Assembly (NCBI GenBank): GCA_001275005.1
Contig: JWZX01000528.1
Coordinates: 1-15,145 of the forward strand
Direction of reading: 5' to 3'
Origin: Chrysochromulina tobinii
Lineage: Eukaryota > Haptophyta > Prymnesiales > Chrysochromulinaceae
Length of the DNA stretch: 15,145 nucleotides
The translations under genes were made by a program, and so were the position numbers. Below are positions 13,001 through 15,145 of this stretch, in pieces; within the stretch, counting starts at the first letter, position 1, and every line of letters starts with the position of its first letter. A model generated the notes under the pieces. It did not search any database. It was given only the letters and a program-made list of their open reading frames with translations, and was not told the DNA's origin.

Positions 13001-15145
13001 CGCTGCTCAACACGGCGCTGCTGGGGTCGAAGCCGCAGGAAGCATGAGGGTCAGCGCCGGTGCCGCGGCGGATAAAGTGCTTGGCAGCGCCGGTGCCGCG
13101 GCGGATAAAGTGCTTGGCAGCGCCGGTGCCGCGGCGGATAAAGTGCTCGGCAGCGCCGGTGCCGCGGCGGATAAAGTGCTTGGCAGCGCCGGTGCCGCGG
13201 CGGATAAAGTGCTTGGCAGCGCCGGTGCCGCGGCGGATAAAGTGCTCGGCAGCGCCGGTGCCGCGGCGGATAAAGTGCTTGGCAGCGCCGGTGCCGCGGC
13301 CGGCAGCGTGCTAGGCGACGCACGTGCTGCGGCCGGGAGCGTCCTCGGCAGCGCCAAGGCGGCGGCCGGCAACGTGCTCGACAGCGGCATGGGCGCGGCA
13401 GGCAACGTCCTCGAGCGCGCGGGCTCCGCGACGGGCAGCGTGCTGGGACGGGAGGGCTCCGCCAAGGAGGTCCTGGTCACACCGTCGGACAAGCTGTTCA
13501 CACCGTCGGACAAGCCATCGCCAGTGGAACGGTACCAATCTGCTAAGGAACTCCTGGCGGCCACTTCGCCGCCCCCCGACGAGACGGTCCTTCTGAGCGC
13601 GAGCTGCCTGCTCTGGGCGGGTGGCCAGTGCTGGGCCAAGGGCTGGCTCTGTGTCACGCAGAGCTCGCTCACGTTCCTGGCGTTTTCAGAGGCCCAGATG
13701 GCGGCAGCGCTCGCGGCCAATAGCGTCGCCGCCAAGGCGGCCCGCGAAGGGCCAGGTTCGTCAGGTTCGTCAGGTTCGTCCAAAAAGGCGAGCGCGGCCG
13801 ACGCGACCGGCGCGGAGGCGCCGCTGCCCATCAGTGCGCTCCCGCTGCCGCTCGGGTCGATCCTCTCCATCAGCCCGGGCGTGCGGCCCGGACAGCTGCT
13901 GATCAAAGTGCGCGCTCCCGTCAGGGCCTCGGACGAGGGGGGCGGTGGTGCAGGGGAGGATGGCGGCGGCCGCGGCGCAGGAGGCGGCGTCGGCGTCGGT
14001 GGCGGCAGCAGTGGGGAAGTCAAGGGCAGCAGTGGGGTAGTCGAGCAAGCCATCGTGCTGGGCTCGCTGCGCACGGCGCAGAAGACGTTGCAGCGGCTGC
14101 TCGCGCTCATCGGCTCCCATCGCGCTGCCCAAACTGCCGTCGCAGCGATGGCCCGGGTGCGTCTGCAGATGGCGTCCGCCGCACGGGATCGACTCGCGCA
14201 CGGGATCAAGGGGGTGCTCCAGAAAGTCAAGAGCCGGGCCCGTGAGGAGGGCGTCGTGGCGGGCGGCTCGGCGCCGACCGTGCAGACTCCTTCAGAGGGT
14301 CGTCCCGATGAGGAGAGAGCGCCCACCACGACGCGCGTGGATCGGCGCGCGGGCGTCGTCGTGGTGGGCGCGGGCTTGGACGTCTGTAACGGCTTCTACC
14401 GGTACGTGCCCGAGCGCGCGCGCTCAGCGGTGCTCAAGGCCCTCGCCTCCGGCAAGCCCCTCTTCCGCAACGCCGACGGCGCGTGCATTCACTGGAGCGA
14501 CACCGACTGGACGCGCAAGAAGGGCTACCCCGCGGGCGTGGGTTGTTGGGGCGTGGGGTATGACGACCATCATCGGTACATGGCGCGCGGCGACTCGCTA
14601 CTGCCGCCCGAGACCGGCTGGGTCGTGCGCTATGGGACCGCCGCCAGCGGGCCGCTCGGCGTCGCACCGGCACCGACCCTCGACCTTGCGCGTATGGTCG
14701 AGCTGCGTCTCGCATGGGCGAATGGTCGAGCGGACTCGCTCATCCAGGCTCAATCAGACGAGGGGTGCGCTCGCTGCTCCTCCAAATATCCCGTGACGGC
14801 CACTGATTGCCACTGATTGCCACTAATGGCCACTGATGGCCACTGATGGCCACTGATGGCCACCGATGGCCACTGATGGCCACTGATGGCCACTGATGGC
14901 CACTGATTGCCTATGATTGCAACTGATTGCCACTGATGGCTCCTCCAAAATGTCCCGTGATGGCCTGCCTGATGACCTCTCTCATCAGGTACGCTCTACT
15001 CATCCAGAAGACTCATCGCGCGCGCCTTGCACGCCGCAAGCTCGCGGAGGCTGTGCGCCTCGCCAAGCAGCCAGCGAGCGCCGTGGCGAGCGCGACAGCG
15101 GCGGAGGCGGCGGCGGCGGCTCTCGCTGGAGGAGGCGCCGCCCCC
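210..15145 (+). CDS. VPS13: VPS13-family bridge-like lipid transfer protein (16 exons, 3' partial)
   Basis: Model: join of 210-1049, 1166-1402, 1558-2571, 2668-4234, 4329-5577, 5653-6911, 7152-7695, 7897-8235, 8377-8488, 8681-9787, 9871-10080, 10168-10347, 10426-12231, 12385-12523, 12618-14764 and 14989 onward. This gives about 4302 codons with phases agreeing at all junctions if the G9 run at 10621 loses one base. Seen in the sequence: a chorein N-terminus ([20 protein letters not shown]), the [11 protein letters not shown] motif, ankyrin repeats, PH, two GRAM-like domains and an SHR-BD signature ([16 protein letters not shown]). Known of the family: VPS13 proteins are rod-like channels that move phospholipids between membranes at contact sites, tethered at the ends by adaptor-binding, PH and C-terminal modules. 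Ankyrin, GRAM and IQ-like insertions are additions relative to yeast and animal VPS13, inferred to provide membrane or calcium-dependent targeting. The C-terminal VPS13/ATG2-type region is not in the window. The family call is secure; exact exon edges rest on GT-AG, frame and repeat logic without transcripts. Confidence 0.93.
887..948 (+). repeat. 12-bp coding minisatellite (A-S-G-G repeat)
   Basis: About five tandem copies of a 12-base unit close to GGCGCATCGGGC encode a flexible Ser-Gly-Gly-Ala linker within exon 1. Copies differ by single substitutions (one has ACG in place of TCG). The unit length is a multiple of three, so the frame is kept. It is probably a loop between strands of the channel and has no specific predicted role. 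Confidence 0.8.
1050..1165 (+). other. Intron 1 (116 bp, family A array)
   Basis: Phase 0, GT-AG. It begins GTGGAGTTCAACCAAGC, which is 15/18 identical to the start of exon 2 at 1166-1183. The body (1067-1146) is eight exact units of TGATGACCTC followed by TGATGGCCTCCCTCATCAG. Removing it joins VKLE to VEFDPAG in frame, while reading through hits TGA. Each unit contains CTGAT, a plausible branch point. Confidence 0.88.
1067..1146 (+). repeat. 10-bp TGATGACCTC array in intron 1
   Basis: Eight exact tandem units with no substitutions, followed by the divergent end unit TGATGGCCTCCCTCATCAG. The same unit builds intron 2 (from 1429), more than 280 bases away, which points to a common source sequence rather than independent slippage. 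Confidence 0.95.
1166..1402 (+). CDS. VPS13: Exon 2: VPS13 channel region up to the WWAYA motif
   Basis: Encodes residues 281-359 in phase 0 at both ends. It contains [20 protein letters not shown] and a helical segment, then ends in AAWWAYA. The WWxYA sequence directly after a basic/proline segment is a typical VPS13 landmark that continues in exon 3 as VRAVIS. The donor is GCG|GTGCGC, a weak match to the usual consensus. Confidence 0.88.
1403..1557 (+). other. Intron 2 (155 bp, family A array)
   Basis: Phase 0, GT-AG. Its first 20 bases (GTGCGCGCGGTCATCTCGAA) are identical to the first 20 bases of exon 3 at 1558-1577. From 1429 there are eleven units of TGATGACCTC (with small variants), then an 18-base end identical to that of intron 1. 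Splicing restores [11 protein letters not shown]. Stops in the array exclude retention. Confidence 0.9.
1429..1538 (+). repeat. 10-bp TGATGACCTC array in intron 2
   Basis: Eleven units with rare single-base variants (one TGATGACCTG, one ending CC). The final 18 bases after the array are identical to those of intron 1. Confidence 0.95.
1558..2571 (+). CDS. VPS13: Exon 3: VPS13 channel region
   Basis: Encodes residues 360-697 in phase 0. It opens [10 protein letters not shown], continues with a basic helix ([19 protein letters not shown]) typical of the segment after the WWxYA motif, then a low-complexity Ala/Gly/Ser region with a short hydrophobic FDWFGLFKP insert (residues about 480-495). 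The last third returns to beta-strand-like sequence ([25 protein letters not shown]), consistent with the lipid-binding groove. The FDWFGLF segment is amphipathic and might contact membrane (inference). Confidence 0.88.
2572..2667 (+). other. Intron 3 (96 bp, family B with family A relic)
   Basis: Phase 0, GT-AG, CAG|GTGGCC donor. Its first 18 bases (GTGGCCATGCAACCGCTG) are identical to the start of exon 4 at 2668. A segment ATTACGTCCCTCATCAC looks like a decayed family A end. The family B cassette runs 2630-2667, starting GCATGCAAGTGCTCACC and ending CCCCACAG. The length is a multiple of three with no in-frame stop, so retention would add 32 residues; splicing is favoured by homology with the other introns. 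Confidence 0.8.
2668..4234 (+). CDS. VPS13: Exon 4: channel region with internal PH-like domain
   Basis: Encodes residues 698-1219 and ends in phase 1. The front part ([37 protein letters not shown]) reads as alternating beta-strands of the lipid channel. Residues about 990-1086 resemble a PH-like fold: [20 protein letters not shown], then [10 protein letters not shown], then [19 protein letters not shown] Lys7 run (3859-3879) follows. The rest ([32 protein letters not shown]) is again channel-like. The PH-like call is moderate. Confidence 0.85.
3859..3879 (+). repeat. Poly-lysine (AAG)7 tract in exon 4
   Basis: Seven consecutive AAG codons encode a Lys7 patch directly after the internal PH-like domain. 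Such a polybasic stretch could bind acidic phospholipids, or be a spurious nuclear-type signal; neither can be decided from sequence. Confidence 0.75.
4235..4328 (+). other. Intron 4 (94 bp, degenerate family A)
   Basis: Phase 1, GT-AG. Splicing joins g|gc to rebuild the Gly codon in QRR-GDTDAEG. The first 26 bases match the exon 5 start at about 16/26, much more diverged than other introns. The body has three or four decayed 10-base units (TGATGTCCTC, TGATATCC) and ends GAGTGCCTCCATCATCAG, a variant of the family A end. It appears to be an old member. Confidence 0.82.
4329..5577 (+). CDS. VPS13: Exon 5: channel region with acidic/alanine linkers
   Basis: Encodes the end of residue 1220 through part of residue 1636. 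It starts [15 protein letters not shown] and carries beta-strand-like blocks ([40 protein letters not shown]) that fit a VPS13 channel. Between them lies an Ala/Asp/Ser linker with three RDDA units, then a Ser-rich predicted disordered segment (residues about 1500-1550) and a 7-residue ASELRGD repeat. Phase 2 at the donor CGG|GTACGA. Confidence 0.87.
5447..5509 (+). repeat. 21-bp coding repeat encoding A-S-E-L-R-G-D
   Basis: Three head-to-tail 21-base units encode ASELRGD. The last two are identical at the base level and the first differs at two bases. The frame is kept. The RGD tripeptide is probably incidental in an intracellular protein. The near-identity suggests recent expansion within a disordered linker. 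Confidence 0.85.
5578..5652 (+). other. Intron 5 (75 bp, minimal family A, perfect flanking copies)
   Basis: Phase 2, GT-AG. Bases 5578-5610 are identical, 33/33, to 5653-5685 at the start of exon 6. The remaining 42 bases are two copies of TGATTGCCTCCCTCAT joined by TGCATGC, ending CATCAG. The length is a multiple of three with no stop, so retention would add 25 residues that duplicate [11 protein letters not shown]. Splicing yields a single copy. This is the simplest and apparently youngest intron in the window. Confidence 0.82.
5653..6911 (+). CDS. VPS13: Exon 6: VPS13 channel region
   Basis: Encodes residues 1636-2055 plus one base. It begins [16 protein letters not shown] and includes strand-rich blocks ([43 protein letters not shown]) that are characteristic of VPS13 repeating-groove modules. 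A disordered acidic linker with Asp6 (around 6550-6567) separates them from a last block ([39 protein letters not shown]). It ends in phase 1 at ACG|GTGAGT, the only near-canonical donor in the gene. Confidence 0.87.
6015..6044 (+). repeat. 7-bp repeat CCTCGGG inside exon 6
   Basis: About four tandem copies of a 7-base unit lie in coding sequence and read as a Ser/Gly/Leu/Pro/Arg linker because the frame cycles through the unit. Copy-number change here would shift the frame unless three units change together, so it is a potentially fragile site. Confidence 0.65.
6912..7151 (+). other. Intron 6 (240 bp, family A array with internal duplication)
   Basis: Phase 1, GT-AG. The start GTGAGTGGGAACC matches the exon 7 start GAGAGTGGGAGCC at 11/13. 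The end of exon 6 plus donor (6893 onward) is copied 75 bases downstream at 6968 onward, giving a second donor at 6987. The array then holds TGATGGCCTC units and a run of 11-base TGATGGGCCTC units before CCTCCCTCATTGCGGGCAG. In-frame stops require removal. Splicing gives [12 protein letters not shown]. Confidence 0.85.
7003..7136 (+). repeat. TGATGGCCTC and TGATGGGCCTC arrays in intron 6
   Basis: A run of 10-base TGATGGCCTC units (one with CCGC) changes to at least five 11-base TGATGGGCCTC units, then returns to the 10-base form. The extra G in successive units shows that the variant spread by local unit duplication. Confidence 0.9.
7152..7695 (+). CDS. VPS13: Exon 7: end of channel region, approach to ankyrin block
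   Basis: Encodes residues 2056-2237 (split). It reads [19 protein letters not shown], a Lys/Pro/Ala linker, then [20 protein letters not shown] and [20 protein letters not shown]. The [11 protein letters not shown] and [11 protein letters not shown] motifs are typical of the VPS13 segment leading into the adaptor-binding region, so the ankyrin and PH domains appear inserted into an otherwise standard VPS13 order. It ends in phase 2 inside the Val codon of LDFVYAA. Confidence 0.86.
7696..7896 (+). other. Intron 7 (201 bp, stacked family A-like array plus family B cassette)
   Basis: Phase 2, GT-AG. Layout: a left copy CTCGACTTTGTGTACGCGGC (starting in the exon at 7685), an array of nine TGATTACCAT units (7713-7803), a middle copy of the intact exon junction (7810-7860), then a B cassette (7860-7896) and exon 8. 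Left and middle copies match over 21/21 bases; middle copy and exon 8 match over 38/40. Splicing gives [17 protein letters not shown]. In-frame stops in the array exclude retention. Confidence 0.85.
7713..7803 (+). repeat. 10-bp TGATTACCAT tandem array
   Basis: Nine units, one carrying TTAAT instead of TTGAT. It is AT-richer than its surroundings and lacks an acceptor AG of its own, unlike the other family A arrays, so it depends on the downstream B cassette acceptor. Confidence 0.9.
7897..8235 (+). CDS. VPS13: Exon 8: ankyrin repeats
   Basis: Encodes residues 2237-2350 (split ends). It contains ankyrin consensus blocks [40 protein letters not shown] and [17 protein letters not shown]. Each has the TALHxAA and VxxLL signatures and the G-A-D/N turn. 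Ankyrin repeats mediate protein binding; in VPS13 proteins of some protists they sit near the adaptor region. Phase 2 at both ends. The donor CCT|GTACGC is a poor consensus match. Confidence 0.88.
8236..8376 (+). other. Intron 8 (141 bp, two tandem family B copies)
   Basis: Phase 2, GT-AG. A 56-base block (8241-8296) is repeated exactly at 8306-8361 (offset 65). Only the second copy carries the pyrimidine stretch and CCACAG. Flanking similarity with exon 9 is limited to GTAC. The length is 47 codons without a stop, so retention is formally possible. The spliced product [15 protein letters not shown] fits better because it removes an Arg/Pro-rich stretch unlike an ankyrin loop. Confidence 0.75.
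8377..8488 (+). CDS. VPS13: Exon 9: ankyrin repeat
   Basis: Short 112-base exon encoding residues 2350-2387. It contains [21 protein letters not shown], a recognisable ankyrin helix pair that is completed by [20 protein letters not shown] across intron 9. Phase 2 in, phase 0 out. Confidence 0.82.
8489..8680 (+). other. Intron 9 (192 bp, TGATTGCGTC array, doubled donor and acceptor)
   Basis: Phase 0, GT-AG. The last 24 bases of exon 9 plus donor (8465 onward) recur at 8531 onward with one substitution, giving a second donor at 8555. The acceptor end GATGCATGCAG followed by GTGCGCGCCGAGCCAAACTC occurs twice (acceptors at 8619 and 8680, offset 61). The body is 10-base TGATTGCGTC and TGAGTGCGTC units. 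In-frame TGA codons exclude retention. The outermost sites give the ankyrin frame. Confidence 0.8.
8681..9787 (+). CDS. VPS13: Exon 10: last ankyrin repeats, PH domain and disordered linker
   Basis: Encodes residues 2388-2756 in phase 0. Ankyrin blocks: [20 protein letters not shown] and [21 protein letters not shown] clear PH domain follows at residues about 2501-2610: [20 protein letters not shown], a [10 protein letters not shown] strand, [17 protein letters not shown], and the closing helix with invariant Trp ([13 protein letters not shown]). PH domains usually bind phosphoinositides or small GTPases. The basic WKRRF after beta-1 fits lipid binding. The remaining 140 residues are Ser/Ala-rich and probably disordered, with a basic [10 protein letters not shown] segment. 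Confidence 0.9.
9788..9870 (+). other. Intron 10 (83 bp, family B)
   Basis: Phase 0, GT-AG, GAG|GTGGGC donor. The first 20 bases match the start of exon 11 at 18/20, with GT changed to GC at the exon side. The cassette at 9829-9870 starts GCATGCATGTGCTCACC and ends CCCCACAG. At 83 bases it cannot be retained in frame, which supports splicing of the whole B family. Confidence 0.88.
9871..10080 (+). CDS. VPS13: Exon 11: start of adaptor-region strands
   Basis: Encodes residues 2757-2826 in phase 0: [20 protein letters not shown] and [20 protein letters not shown], then SLLNGTE. Strand patterns such as VALLNGV and [15 protein letters not shown] resemble VPS13 adaptor-binding repeats, where each module begins with a V-x-N-x-T/S motif. 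Confidence 0.82.
10081..10167 (+). other. Intron 11 (87 bp, family B)
   Basis: Phase 0, GT-AG, GAG|GTGCCA donor. Bases 10081-10101 match 10168-10188 at 20/21. The cassette at 10121-10167 starts GCATGCAAGTGCTCACC and ends TTTTCCACAG. It is a multiple of three and stopless, so a retained form would duplicate VPVEM. Confidence 0.85.
10168..10347 (+). CDS. VPS13: Exon 12: adaptor-region segment
   Basis: Encodes residues 2827-2886 in phase 0: [18 protein letters not shown], a Cys-containing loop ([15 protein letters not shown]) and [13 protein letters not shown]. The pattern continues the V-x-N module started in exon 11 (NGTEVPVEM, then [17 protein letters not shown]). No catalytic motif is seen or expected. 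Confidence 0.8.
10348..10425 (+). other. Intron 12 (78 bp, family B)
   Basis: Phase 0, GT-AG, GAG|GTGCAC donor. Its start matches the exon 13 start at about 22/24 once a one-base gap is allowed after GTGCA. The cassette at 10383-10425 starts GCATGCAAGTGCTCACC and ends GGTCCACAG. It is a multiple of three and stopless. Confidence 0.84.
10426..12231 (+). CDS. VPS13: Exon 13: GRAM domain 1 and SHR-BD/VAB region (contains a frame break)
   Basis: Encodes residues 2887-3487 if one base is dropped from the G9 run at 10621-10629. A GRAM domain lies at residues about 2980-3089: [19 protein letters not shown], then [15 protein letters not shown] and a closing helix ([11 protein letters not shown]). 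GRAM domains are PH-like lipid binders. The SHR-BD/adaptor region begins [20 protein letters not shown] and contains repeated V-x-N modules ([34 protein letters not shown]). In the family this region binds Pro-X-Pro adaptors that choose the organelle. Phase 2 at the donor. Confidence 0.88.
10621..10629 (+). other. G9 homopolymer with apparent +1 frame break
   Basis: Upstream of this run, protein quality ([20 protein letters not shown]) lies in one frame; downstream ([15 protein letters not shown], then the GRAM domain) it lies in the next. Eight (or eleven) G would join them directly, and the total exon length then becomes an exact multiple of three. A sequencing or assembly error is most likely; a true disabling indel or slippage at the run is possible. 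No good GT-AG intron with the flanking-copy signature is seen here. Confidence 0.75.
12232..12384 (+). other. Intron 13 (153 bp, two back-to-back family B units)
   Basis: Phase 2. It comprises 12232-12305 and 12306-12384, each beginning GTGCG and ending CCACAG, with cassettes at 12259-12305 and 12339-12384. The internal CACAG|GTGCGA would be a zero-length exon. Exon 14 also begins GTGCGAGCC. The whole is 51 codons and stopless. Removing all of it joins FRMYDW to [12 protein letters not shown], a good fit to the SHR-BD. Confidence 0.82.
12385..12523 (+). CDS. VPS13: Exon 14: SHR-BD segment
   Basis: Encodes residues 3488-3534: [20 protein letters not shown], a Gly/Ser linker and LYLRLNVSM. It is the strand-rich middle of the adaptor-binding region, where a W-S-x-P-F-type motif precedes a basic-hydrophobic strand in VPS13 proteins. 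Enters in phase 2, leaves in phase 0. Confidence 0.83.
12524..12617 (+). other. Intron 14 (94 bp, TGATTGCGTC array)
   Basis: Phase 0, GT-AG, ATG|GTCGGA donor. The first 18 bases match the exon 15 start at 15/18 (GTCGGACCACGCCG against GTCGGTCCACGCCG). The body is seven or so 10-base units (TGATTGCGTC, TGAGTGCGTC) ending GATGCATGCAG, the same end as intron 9. Stop codons exclude retention. Confidence 0.88.
12618..14764 (+). CDS. VPS13: Exon 15: end of SHR-BD, 11-mer repeats, GRAM-like domain 2, GAG-NGxY domain
   Basis: Encodes residues 3535-4249. It starts with the SHR-BD signature [20 protein letters not shown] and [15 protein letters not shown]. An 11-residue repeat follows, then a GRAM/PH-like domain (residues about 3855-4038): [47 protein letters not shown], and a closing helix ([13 protein letters not shown]), interrupted by Ser- and Gly-rich loops. 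Residues about 4113-4224 form a compact domain: [63 protein letters not shown]. It resembles a GAG...NGxY...PPxxGW domain I recall from many algal and oomycete proteins, function unknown. The exon ends in phase 2 at AGG|GTGCGC. Confidence 0.87.
13053..13448 (+). repeat. 33-bp coding minisatellite: twelve 11-residue units ([11 protein letters not shown])
   Basis: Seven perfect protein copies of [11 protein letters not shown] (13053-13283; bases differ only CTT/CTC) are followed by five degenerate units ([32 protein letters not shown]). An 11-residue period matches three turns of an extended alpha-helix, as in LEA, synuclein and perilipin-type lipid-binding helices. The units carry one Asp-Lys pair and Val-Leu on the other face. 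Membrane or lipid-droplet binding is inference; the Gly content would weaken a helix. Confidence 0.92.
14765..14988 (+). other. Intron 15 (224 bp, TGATGGCCAC array)
   Basis: Phase 2, GT-AG. The start GTGCGCTCGCTGCTC weakly matches exon 16 GTACGCTCTACTC (7/8 over the first 8 bases, then gapped). Fourteen 10-base units run 14801-14940 (TGATTGCCAC, TGATGGCCAC). A segment beginning GCTCCTCCAAATATCCCGTG at the left recurs with small changes at the right end (from about 14939). It ends GATGACCTCTCTCATCAG, the family A end. Stops exclude retention. Confidence 0.86.
14801..14940 (+). repeat. 10-bp TGATGGCCAC tandem array
   Basis: Fourteen units, most reading CACTGATGGC, with TGATTGC, TAATGGC and CCGATGGC variants at the edges. 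Each unit carries CTGAT, a branch-point-like motif. It lies wholly within intron 15 and holds no coding signal. Confidence 0.9.
14989..15145 (+). CDS. VPS13: Exon 16 (partial): IQ-like motif and Ala-rich segment
   Basis: Encodes residues 4250-4302 and runs off the window. It reads [20 protein letters not shown], which fits an IQ motif (I-Q-x3-R-x4-R) and could bind calmodulin or a related EF-hand protein. An Ala-rich helix follows. The expected VPS13 C-terminal lipid-binding modules must lie beyond the edge, if present. Confidence 0.75.

Noticed and set aside
1-15145. Bacterial or viral origin
   Set aside because: Split gene with GT-AG introns, Kozak-like start and eukaryote-only domains; no operon, Shine-Dalgarno pattern or viral hallmark gene.

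Overview
This window looks like nuclear DNA of a GC-rich unicellular eukaryote, probably a microalga such as a haptophyte, pelagophyte or other introner-bearing protist; the lineage is inference. The case rests on one very long gene on the + strand, many short GT-AG introns, a Kozak-like start (GCCATGG at 207-213) and eukaryote-only domains (chorein, PH, GRAM, SHR-BD). I find no bacterial operon structure, RNA gene, CRISPR array or second gene.

Layout: positions 1-209 are leader/promoter. From 210 to the right edge, one gene of 16 exons and 15 introns encodes a giant VPS13-family bridge-like lipid transfer protein. The spliced exons give about 4302 codons and run off the right edge, so the C-terminus is missing. 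Domain order (residue numbers of my spliced model): chorein N-terminus (1-110), conserved WWAYA motif (about 354), lipid-channel repeat region with an internal PH-like domain (990-1086), more channel region to about 2230, ankyrin repeats (2234-2478), PH domain (2501-2610), GRAM domain 1 (2980-3089), VPS13 adaptor-binding/SHR-BD region (3098-3625), an 11-residue repeat array (3680-3811), GRAM-like domain 2 (3855-4038), a GAG...NGxY...PPxxGW domain (4113-4224) and an IQ-like motif (4251-4268). Reading frame and phase agree at every junction, except that a G9 run at 10621-10629 must be read as 8 G (or 11 G).

The most unusual feature is the introns. In at least 10 of 15, the first 11-40 bases of the intron are a direct copy of the first bases of the next exon, so each intron lies between two copies of the same exonic sequence and the donor GT comes from the duplicated copy. 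Between the copies lies one of two kinds of acceptor-bearing filler. Family A/C is an array of 10-bp units built on TGAT (TGATGACCTC, TGATGGCCTC, TGATTACCAT, TGATGGCCAC, TGATTGCGTC), usually ending in CCTCCCTCATCAG or GATGCATGCAG. Family B is a dispersed cassette starting GCATGCAAGTGCTCACC and ending in a pyrimidine-rich stretch plus CCACAG. Both kinds carry plausible branch points (CTGAT, CTCAC). Several introns are stacked, doubled or nested. The window therefore seems to preserve stages of ongoing intron gain by an introner-like process with unusually long target duplications.
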